A stretch of 64,000 nucleotides of DNA from Xanthocytophaga agilis (GTDB lineage Bacteria > Bacteroidota > Bacteroidia > Cytophagales > 172606-1), in assembly GCF_030068605.1 (NCBI RefSeq), contig NZ_JASJOU010000013.1, positions 62,001 to 126,000 on the forward strand, written 5' to 3'. Each line of letters starts with the position of its first letter. The first letter of the stretch is position 1. Positions 24,363 through 31,122 of this stretch are shown piece after piece. The translations under genes and the position numbers were made by a program. The notes below the pieces were generated by a model. The model ran no database searches, was not told the DNA's origin, and saw nothing but the letters and a program-made list of their open reading frames with translations.

Positions 24363-26120
24363 TCATTCATTTTGCTGAATGTTTCCAAATTCTTTGAATG
24401 CATCATGTCCTTTCTTCTTTTCCAGCACAGTATTCATATCTTTTAATACCTGATCCAGTTCTTTAGTTGTTCCAATCAGTTTCTCTATATACATTCGTTC
24501 TTCTTCCGGCTCAGAAAATCGTAAGACCTCCCCTAATCCGAGAATACGTGCTACAGGTGTCCGAAGGTTATGCGCCGTCATAAATGCCAGTTCTTCCAGA
24601 TGATGGTTATATTCAAGCAATTTGTGTGTTCGCTTTCTGACCTCTTCTTCCAGTGTCTGGTTTTGTGTACGGATTTCTTCATTCTGAAGAGCAATGATAT
24701 CGTGTGCCTGGTATAAGTCCTGATTTTGGATAGTTAATATATCCCGTTGAGCCTCTATCTCTTCCCTGCTCTGCAACAGTTCTTCATTCTGAGCTTCTAT
24801 TTCTTCCTGTTGTTGCTGCAACATAGTATTTCGCTCCTGAAGTTCTCTTTTCTGATGTAGAAGCAACTTATTGAATCGGATCTTCTGCATAATACGTAAT
24901 CCAAGAATTGTAGTAGCTGCCACCAGAATTATGACAATTCCCAAACCAATATATAATTGCTCTCTTTTCTGAGTCAGAATTTGTAGTGTAGTAATTGCAC
25001 TCCGATGTTTCTGCAGATCAAATGCCGACTGGATCTTTATAGATTCTATTTCTTTGGTATGCTGAGCTAACGAATCATTTATCTGAGTGAAAAGTTTCAA
25101 ATAGTAGTGTGCTTTCTGAAAAGCTTTTTCCTGTTCATAAAACTCTGATAATAATAAGTATATTTTCTTCTTTGAAGTTGTTCCATGCCCCTTTAGTGCT
25201 AGCTCCAACCCTTTCTTGAGATAATACAGGCCCATAGGTCTTTGGTTTTTATGCAGATATATTTCTGCAATAGAGCGAGCAGTGGAAGCTGCAGAAGCAA
25301 GTTCATTGTACCGGATGCTGCTGTTCAAATCATATACCAGATACTCCATCGCTTCATCATACTTTCCAGTCAGGACCAGCACCTGACCAATATTTCCCAT
25401 AGCTAATCCGATCCAGACAGAATCTTTATAGGCACTTGCCAATTCCAGTGCCTTTTTATAATAGTCAATAGACCTTTGATATTGTTTGCCCTCCTCATAG
25501 ACCATGCCTATTGAATTGTAGTCATTAATCAGCTCCCTTTTTGTCAGAGAGTCTTTACCCAAATGTATTGCCTGTAAAAAATAAGGAACACTATTTCCTT
25601 CTTTGGCATGATAGCTGATCAATCCCAGCTTTGATTGCATTAATGCGGCCAGCCTGATGTACCCCCATTTATAATAAAGCTGATAAGCTTGTTTCAAGTA
25701 GTCTATAGACTCAGAATATTTATAAATGTCACTATACAATTCGCCAAGATCTTTTAAGGTTTCCGGCTCTTCGTATTTAAGCTGTTGCTCATGAGCATAC
25801 AAAAGTGTTTGTTGTAATACACTATCTGCACTATGATATTTCTTTTTTGCCTTAAACAATCTGCTTACGGTACGTCCAAAATAATAAGGAACCCGAACAT
25901 CACTCAGATTCTCTGTATTTTTCTTTAACTCAGCTACAAAAGTTAAAGCGTTGTCCAGAGGGACCCCCTTTAGCTGAACATCTACTGAAAAGAAAAAATC
26001 ACTATACTCTTTAGGGTCCAGGGCTAAAAGTTCTTTTGACAAACTATCAGAAGAAACAGATACAGCCTTACTTTCAATCCCCAAAAAGAATACAATCAAA
26101 ATAAAACCAAATACCCTCAT
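24363..26120 (-). CDS. TPR sensor protein with a DHp (HisKA-like) domain but no ATPase domain
   Basis: 585 residues. Signal peptide, then about seven tetratricopeptide-type repeats (residues 90-350, e.g. SIDYYKKALELASAYKDSV), one membrane helix (about 390-410, LYIGLGIVIILVAATTILGL), a long Glu/Gln-rich coiled coil (about 415-500), and a dimerisation/phosphotransfer helix with MTAHNLRTPVARILGLGEVL (phosphoacceptor His in AHNLRTPVARI). The protein ends about 60 residues later, with no N, G1 or G2 box. Normal kinases of this architecture carry a HATPase domain after DHp. The frame ends in a normal stop and the next gene is unrelated, so a recent frameshift is not evident. It may be phosphorylated by another kinase or act as a scaffold. 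Confidence 0.88.
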   Translation of the reverse strand: MRVFGFILIVFFLGIESKAVSVSSDSLSKELLALDPKEYSDFFFSVDVQLKGVPLDNALTFVAELKKNTENLSDVRVPYYFGRTVSRLFKAKKKYHSADSVLQQTLLYAHEQQLKYEEPETLKDLGELYSDIYKYSESIDYLKQAYQLYYKWGYIRLAALMQSKLGLISYHAKEGNSVPYFLQAIHLGKDSLTKRELINDYNSIGMVYEEGKQYQRSIDYYKKALELASAYKDSVWIGLAMGNIGQVLVLTGKYDEAMEYLVYDLNSSIRYNELASAASTARSIAEIYLHKNQRPMGLYYLKKGLELALKGHGTTSKKKIYLLLSEFYEQEKAFQKAHYYLKLFTQINDSLAQHTKEIESIKIQSAFDLQKHRSAITTLQILTQKREQLYIGLGIVIILVAATTILGLRIMQKIRFNKLLLHQKRELQERNTMLQQQQEEIEAQNEELLQSREEIEAQRDILTIQNQDLYQAHDIIALQNEEIRTQNQTLEEEVRKRTHKLLEYNHHLEELAFMTAHNLRTPVARILGLGEVLRFSEPEEERMYIEKLIGTTKELDQVLKDMNTVLEKKKGHDAFKEFGNIQQNE

Positions 26121-26731
26121 ATTCTACCAAACATTGGAAGATTGAATAATCTTAAAAATATGATCTGAAAATTGTTTTGAATCTATAGTCCGGATATAGA
26201 AATAAAAAATTACCCTACCCTACACAAAGGGAAGATACATCTACAAACAAGCTATAGTATTACATACTTGACAGATTTACTTATAGAGAAATGATTGTCA
26301 GAGCATTTTTTCAATTCTACAATAATGGCAAGCAAAATGCGGATTCCCATCTTAAAAAGAGAGATTATCTTACCTGATAAGATCCCTAAAAAGAATAGCT
26401 ATCTAAAAAAGTAAGTTTGGTAACAGAAGTATACTTTAATGCTTCTCAACTTTCTGCAAAAACACTACTGTACCTTTAGACTAAATCTCTCATAATCAAA
26501 ACTGATCTACATACATACGTTTTCGCTTGTATGTTCAAGAATATTCTATAGTTACGGCTCAGAGAAGGAAACAGAAGAGAGATGTAAAAATTGCTTCTCT
26601 CTTCTGAATGTCAAAATATACACATACTTAGAGAAAAAAAATATATTTACTACATTTTCATTACCACAAATGGGAAAATTAACAGATAACATCTCTTTTA
26701 TTAACTACCCTTCCAGCAAATTAGCTTTGAG
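26121..26731. other. Intergenic region with one hairpin
   Basis: About 610 bp of AT-rich DNA between two minus-strand genes. No coding frame is supported. A hairpin with 11-bp perfect arms (CAGAAGAGAGA at 26572-26582, its complement at 26596-26606) lies 125 bp downstream of the GyrI-like gene and may be its terminator. A TACCTTTA near 26470 resembles a -7 element but leads into no gene. Confidence 0.5.
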
Positions 26732-27385
26732 TTATGTAGCCTTGACAGGTTCTCTCAGTATTGTTTTTAGTTTCTCAGGTAACGTTTTCCTAAAATCTGA
26801 TAAATAGATTTCATGATGTTCTCCTGCTTTCTGCAGGTTATGCTCTACAGCAAAAGCCATTATTTTTTCCAGACTTCTGGGCTCTTCTGAGAAAGGGCCC
26901 ACATGTAGTATCTGGATTGCAGTACCTTCTTCATACTGAAATCCTACAACCTGTTTAACAAGACTTGTTTGTTTCTTTTGCCAGACAGCCTCCTTCACAA
27001 CATCTATGTCATTCTTTGTAACGAAGCCTGGTAGTTGAATCAACAACTTCCATTGCCATTCTGTACGAGGAACCATCAAAGGAGTCTGAACAGCATCCAG
27101 GCCTGAATATTTCTTTGTATCAAACCATAACAAACTTTCCAGCTTGGGTACAACAAAATCTCTCAGCTGCTTTTTTGTATGAAATTTTATACTATATGCC
27201 ACACTGTACAAAGCCTGCAAGTGTTCTGCATAATGCGTTGAGGAAGGATCTCCTTTCCCTTCAATGGCTAAGAAGTTTTTCTGAGGGATTTTGACAAGCT
27301 GAGGCAGTAGCCCTGCTGAGTAATACACTTTGTCTTCTTTGGTAAGGTCCGTCTTTTCCATAATTTCCAAATAGAGTGAAGACAC
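26732..27385 (-). CDS. GyrI-like small-molecule-binding domain protein
   Basis: 217 residues of the SOUL/GyrI-like fold: KTDLTKEDKVYYSAG, FLAIEGKGDPSS and the C-terminal AIQILHVGPFSEEPRSLEKI. Family members bind drugs or other small hydrophobic ligands and some protect gyrase; a DNA-binding domain is absent here. It is co-directional with the PPOX-family protein upstream (70-bp gap), so the two may be co-transcribed. Confidence 0.85.
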   Translation of the reverse strand: MSSLYLEIMEKTDLTKEDKVYYSAGLLPQLVKIPQKNFLAIEGKGDPSSTHYAEHLQALYSVAYSIKFHTKKQLRDFVVPKLESLLWFDTKKYSGLDAVQTPLMVPRTEWQWKLLIQLPGFVTKNDIDVVKEAVWQKKQTSLVKQVVGFQYEEGTAIQILHVGPFSEEPRSLEKIMAFAVEHNLQKAGEHHEIYLSDFRKTLPEKLKTILREPVKAT

Positions 27386-27455
27386 AAAGAAAATACAGGA
27401 TATGACAGCCCTATGTCAGCAGGGTGAATTGAACAAGATTATTTATTCTTTGGTT

Positions 27456-27992
27456 CTACATGCCAGTCGGCTTTCCATCTAAGCTGTACCTGTTTTTCCG
27501 GCTCCAATATTCTTCTATCTTTTCAGAGCCTTGTTTCTCTGCCCAATGCTTTAATTCTTCTCTCTCAGACTGAAAATCCATGAAAGGAACAGCCATTCCA
27601 CAGGAAGACTGCACAAGGTCGACTGATACATCGATAATCTGACGGGCACCTGCAATAGGTGGAAACAATGCAATTAAGTCGGCCCATGCATCATCTTTCG
27701 CATAGATAACAGAAGCCGTTCCATATAATCGCAGAATATTGGGTTTTCCTTCAAAAGCACAAAACATAAGAGTCATACGATTACTTTCCTGCAGATGAGC
27801 AGCCGTTTCATTACCACTTCCTGTCAGGTTCAGCCACACAACCCGATTACTTCCCAGTACCCGTAATGTATCCATTCCTTTGGGAGATACATTGACTCTA
27901 CCATCAGGGGCAGCCGTACCTACAAAGAATATTTTCTGTGTCTCAATAAATTCTCTTGTCGATGCATCAATTTCAGTAAATTGCTTTCCCAT
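27456..27992 (-). CDS. Pyridoxamine 5'-phosphate oxidase-family protein
   Basis: 178 residues with the FMN-binding split-barrel pattern FIETQKIFFVGTAAPDGRVNVSPKGMDTLRV, then NLTGSGNETAAHL and RLYGTASVIY. This subgroup is a general stress or flavin-reductase-like family and is not PdxH itself. The C-terminus (MDFQSEREELKHWAEKQG) is typical. The ATG at 27992 is right at the family N-terminus. Confidence 0.88.
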   Translation of the reverse strand: MGKQFTEIDASTREFIETQKIFFVGTAAPDGRVNVSPKGMDTLRVLGSNRVVWLNLTGSGNETAAHLQESNRMTLMFCAFEGKPNILRLYGTASVIYAKDDAWADLIALFPPIAGARQIIDVSVDLVQSSCGMAVPFMDFQSEREELKHWAEKQGSEKIEEYWSRKNRYSLDGKPTGM

Positions 27993-28201
27993 ATATATAT
28001 TGTTGAAGTAGAATTGCTCTGTAGCTTCAAAAATACAAATAGCAAATTATCTATTGCTACTCTCTGCGGTCTATTTCTTTGATACCCATATAAATATTTC
28101 ATAAAATCATTTCTTATCAAAATATATTTATTGTTTACCCGTCTTTGCTTCCAGTAGCAACAATAAAAGATATCTCGCAGCAGTAAACTGCCATTTTATT
28201 C

Positions 28202-28209
28202 TATTTTTG
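28202..28209 (+). promoter_or_regulatory. Possible -7 element of the ModE-HTH cluster
   Basis: TATTTTTG fits TAnnTTTG and lies 27 bp before the ATG at 28236. No TTG is found at the -33 position. Confidence 0.35.
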
Positions 28210-28235
28210 CAACAGACTGCTTACTATACATTCCG

Positions 28236-28571
28236 ATGCAAAAATTCAAACTAAATGGCCGAATCTGGATTGAAGGAGAGAAACGTTTTATGGGTATTGG
28301 ACGCATGGAACTTCTGGAACATATTCAGCGAACAGGCTCTATCTCACAGGCGGCAAAGGCGATGCAAATGTCATATAAACGTGCATGGGAGCTGGTAAAC
28401 TCTATGAATAGTCAGGCCAGCAAGCCACTGGTAATTACACAGACTGGTGGAGAGAAAGGAGGTGGAGCTGTAGTTTCAGAGGAGGGTGAGAAGTATCTGG
28501 CTTTTTACAAAGAGCTTCACAAACGTTTCGCAGAATTTATGCGTAGCGAATCTGAACACATACCATTCTGA
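28236..28571 (+). CDS. ModE-type winged-helix protein without a TOBE domain
   Basis: 111 residues covering only the N-terminal LysR/ModE-like helix-turn-helix: GRMELLEHIQRTGSISQAAKAMQMSYKRAWELVNSMN, then GGEKGGGAVVSEEGEKYLAFY. Full-length ModE carries molybdate-binding TOBE domains that are absent here. Such short forms are common in Bacteroidota and could act as repressors or co-regulators. It is first in a three-gene cluster with an NAD(P)-binding protein (11-bp gap) and a VOC protein. Confidence 0.9.
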   Translation: MQKFKLNGRIWIEGEKRFMGIGRMELLEHIQRTGSISQAAKAMQMSYKRAWELVNSMNSQASKPLVITQTGGEKGGGAVVSEEGEKYLAFYKELHKRFAEFMRSESEHIPF

Positions 28572-28582
28572 TTTGTAGTATT

Positions 28583-29257
28583 ATGATGAATCAAAAAATC
28601 AAAGCCATTGTCACAGGTGCCACCGGAATGGTGGGAGAAGGTGTACTCCATGAATGCTTGCAACATCCGGATGTTGAATCTGTTCTGGTTATTGCACGCA
28701 AGCCTTCTGGTGTAACACATCCCAAGCTGAAAGAAATTATCCATTCCAACTTTCTGGATATTAACCCCATAGAAAATCAGCTTACCGGATATAATGCCTG
28801 TTTCTTCTGTCTGGGAGTATCTTCTGTGGGAATGAAAGAACCTGAGTACTACAAGCTAACCTACACCTTAACCCTACATGTAGCTCAGATACTCAGTAAA
28901 GCCAATCCGGACATGACATTCTGTTATATTTCTGGCAGTGGAACAGACAGCACAGAAAAAGGCAGATCAATGTGGGCTAGAGTGAAAGGCAAAACAGAAA
29001 ACGATCTGACGAAACTTCCCTTTAAGGCGGTATATAATTTTCGCCCTGGTTACATGCAACCAACCAAAGGGTTGAAGTATACTCTTCCCTATTATAAATA
29101 CGTAGACTGGTTATATCCTTTCTGGAAATTTGCATTTCCTAATTTTGTTACTACACTCAGTGAACTGGGTCTGGCTATGATCCATGTAGTATCCCATGGA
29201 TATCACAAGTCTGTTATCGAAGTGAAAGATATTCTAATTCTGGCAAAACCTGTCTGA
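28583..29257 (+). CDS. NAD(P)-binding Rossmann protein (atypical/extended SDR)
   Basis: 224 residues. The nucleotide-binding motif is GATGMVGEGVLHECL; FCYISGSGTDSTEKG and FRPGYMQPTKG are typical of the small Bacteroidota NAD(P)H-binding epimerase-like family. A membrane-associating hydrophobic stretch (KYVDWLYPFWKFAFPNFV) lies in the C-terminal half. The substrate is unknown. The gene lies between the ModE-HTH gene and the VOC gene with gaps of 11 and 6 bp, so the three probably form one transcript. Confidence 0.88.
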   Translation: MMNQKIKAIVTGATGMVGEGVLHECLQHPDVESVLVIARKPSGVTHPKLKEIIHSNFLDINPIENQLTGYNACFFCLGVSSVGMKEPEYYKLTYTLTLHVAQILSKANPDMTFCYISGSGTDSTEKGRSMWARVKGKTENDLTKLPFKAVYNFRPGYMQPTKGLKYTLPYYKYVDWLYPFWKFAFPNFVTTLSELGLAMIHVVSHGYHKSVIEVKDILILAKPV

Positions 29258-29263
29258 TTATAT

Positions 29264-29659
29264 ATGCAGCAACACCTTGCTCTTGTGACATTGCTGGTAG
29301 AGGAGTATGATGAGGCGATTGCCTTTTACACAGAGAAACTGCATTTCTCGCTACTTGAAGATACTCCACTCAGCGAAACCAAACGATGGATAGTGGTAGC
29401 ACCTCCTAATTCTACAGGTTGTAGTCTGCTACTTGCTAAAGCGGCAACAGAGCAACAAGCACGCTATATTGGTAACCAGACAGGAGGGCGGGTATTTTTG
29501 TTTTTATATACAGATAACTTCTGGCGGGATTATCATCAGATGAAGTCCAATCAAATCCAGTTTGTGAGAGAACCGAAAGAAGAACCGTATGGAACTGTAG
29601 CCGTATTTGAAGATTTGTATGGGAATCTCTGGGACTTGCTTGAGCCAGCTACAAAATAA
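29264..29659 (+). CDS. VOC (glyoxalase/bleomycin-resistance/dioxygenase) family protein
   Basis: 131 residues of the paired beta-alpha-beta-beta-beta VOC fold: LALVTLLVEEYDEAIAFYTE and the C-terminal GTVAVFEDLYGNLWDLLEP, where the Glu is a probable metal ligand. The subgroup has no assigned substrate. It is the last gene of the three-gene cluster and is closed by a terminator at 29660. Confidence 0.9.
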   Translation: MQQHLALVTLLVEEYDEAIAFYTEKLHFSLLEDTPLSETKRWIVVAPPNSTGCSLLLAKAATEQQARYIGNQTGGRVFLFLYTDNFWRDYHQMKSNQIQFVREPKEEPYGTVAVFEDLYGNLWDLLEPATK

Positions 29660-29692
29660 AATAGCTGGAAAGGGTATTCTTCCAGCTATTCA
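29660..29692. terminator. Hairpin terminator between convergent operons
   Basis: AATAGCTGGAA (29660-29670), a 9-nt loop, TTCCAGCTATT (29680-29690). On the minus strand it follows the RNA-repair operon and is followed by TTTTATTTTG, so it may serve both directions. Confidence 0.8.
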
Positions 29693-29705
29693 ACAGAAAA
29701 TATTG

Positions 29706-30827
29706 TCAACATGAGATAACTTTTAATTCATGACACTCAGTAATATCCGGAAATTCGAATCGTTCAAACATATTCAGAATTTTACTGTCAGGTACCCGTG
29801 CCTCATCTTCTCGTTTTGCATTATCAGATAAAATCTGACCGATGTTTTTATGCAAATGGATAATATGAATCTTTGGCTTATAAGGCAACCACATCCCAAT
29901 CAAAGTTGATCTGATCTGTACATTGATATTCGTAGCATTCCAGACAAAAGACTGCCGTTTACGACAAAACTCCTTGCTTCGTTCTCTGCTGATTTGAATT
30001 ACCTGTCCCTGATTATCGGTTGGATCAATATCAAATTCTTCCCGAATGCCGTCCAGATGTACCTGAGGCAAATCTGTCAGATGTTTTCTCAGATAAGTAT
30101 CCTTACCAGCTGCTGGCAATCCACACATCAGATAGATGTTCAATGCATAGTCAGGATACAGTTGTGTATCAGGATAAGCACCATCTACATTAAAGTAATG
30201 AAACCGATCATACTCTGATGCAAACTGTTTGGTTTCGCCATAGATATTGTGCTCTATACAAAACTCTCTGAAAAGCTCCAGATTATACAACATCTCATCA
30301 TGTGTATTACAAATCCGTCCCAGTAAATCAGCTTTGGCAAAAATATATAACCATTTTGTATTCGTTAACAGACTCAGTCGGATAGCATCTTTCAGTGGAT
30401 TTTCACGATTTAACACCCAAAATGGATAGCCATGAAAACGCACCAATGAATATACTTTAGAAATAAAATCCAGCGACTCGTTTTCTTTATCCAGAATCTG
30501 ACGCGTCAGAGTTGCACCCCTCAGTGCATGGCGCGGATGAGAAATACGACCAGCTTCTCCTGGCCAGGTTTGCATAGTGTCTGGTTTGCAGATGTCATGA
30601 AAGATCGCTGTATAGGTAAGTATACGTTGTTCATACTCTGACAACTCCTGAAATTCAGGTAAACCCAGCAGAGCATTCAGTACCATCTCCGTATGCATAT
30701 ATACATTCCCTTCCTGGTGATGCACAGAATCCTGAGGAGTATTCTTCATCCAGTCAAACCGACTCTGGTACTTTCTGACAATAGCAAACTCTGCCAGTTC
30801 TTTCTGCAAAACATTCATAGTATTCAT
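29706..30827 (-). CDS. HD phosphohydrolase fused to a polynucleotide-kinase-like P-loop domain
   Basis: 373 residues. The N-terminal HD domain (about 35-175) shows His45, the H77-D78 pair (FHDICKP) and a distal Asp167 (KADLLGR). It is a metal-dependent phosphohydrolase and in this context is probably the phosphatase half of an end-healing enzyme. The C-terminal P-loop kinase (about 228-350) has Walker A GLPAAGKDT (236-244), a DG near 259 and WNATNIN, similar to T4 polynucleotide kinase. The pair would convert broken RNA ends into ligatable 5'-phosphate and 3'-hydroxyl. It is last in the RNA-repair operon and overlaps the small protein upstream by 4 bp. No other HD-kinase fusion is in the window. 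Confidence 0.85.
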   Translation of the reverse strand: MNTMNVLQKELAEFAIVRKYQSRFDWMKNTPQDSVHHQEGNVYMHTEMVLNALLGLPEFQELSEYEQRILTYTAIFHDICKPDTMQTWPGEAGRISHPRHALRGATLTRQILDKENESLDFISKVYSLVRFHGYPFWVLNRENPLKDAIRLSLLTNTKWLYIFAKADLLGRICNTHDEMLYNLELFREFCIEHNIYGETKQFASEYDRFHYFNVDGAYPDTQLYPDYALNIYLMCGLPAAGKDTYLRKHLTDLPQVHLDGIREEFDIDPTDNQGQVIQISRERSKEFCRKRQSFVWNATNINVQIRSTLIGMWLPYKPKIHIIHLHKNIGQILSDNAKREDEARVPDSKILNMFERFEFPDITECHELKVISC

Positions 30828-31093
30828 CCATTAATTACTGAAATATGTTTACACTGAGGCAAATTGCGAATGGATATCCAGTACTCTTCCTGTATATCTT
30901 TGTCAATTTCAATAGGTAACCGTTCACCATATAGCCGATCTGCTCCATCTTTTCTGCAACCAGAGAATCTCTGAAAATGCATTCCATTATAATACAAACT
31001 TTTTCCTGATTTAGAGAAAGTTATCTTACCAATACGCGCTTCTCCTGTAAGACTCTCTGCTTTCCGCTCTATATACATAATTCTTGTTTTCAT
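30824..31093 (-). CDS. Small conserved protein in the RNA-repair operon
   Basis: 89 residues starting MKTRIMYIERKAESLTG. It resembles a widespread family of about 80-100-residue bacterial proteins with the pattern GEARIGKITFSKSGKSLYYNGMHFQRF ... KDGADRLYG ... IDKDIQEEYW, which databases sometimes mislabel as a deoxyxylulose-phosphate synthase. It has no catalytic motif that I can name. A frame start at 31162 is possible but would overlap the fusion gene; the ATG at 31093 gives the family N-terminus and a 29-bp gap. The 4-bp overlap with the HD-kinase gene suggests a fixed stoichiometry and a supporting role in the repair system. Confidence 0.75.
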   Translation of the reverse strand: MKTRIMYIERKAESLTGEARIGKITFSKSGKSLYYNGMHFQRFSGCRKDGADRLYGERLPIEIDKDIQEEYWISIRNLPQCKHISVING

Positions 31094-31122
31094 TCTAATT
31101 AATTTCAAAAGTTCTAAATAAC

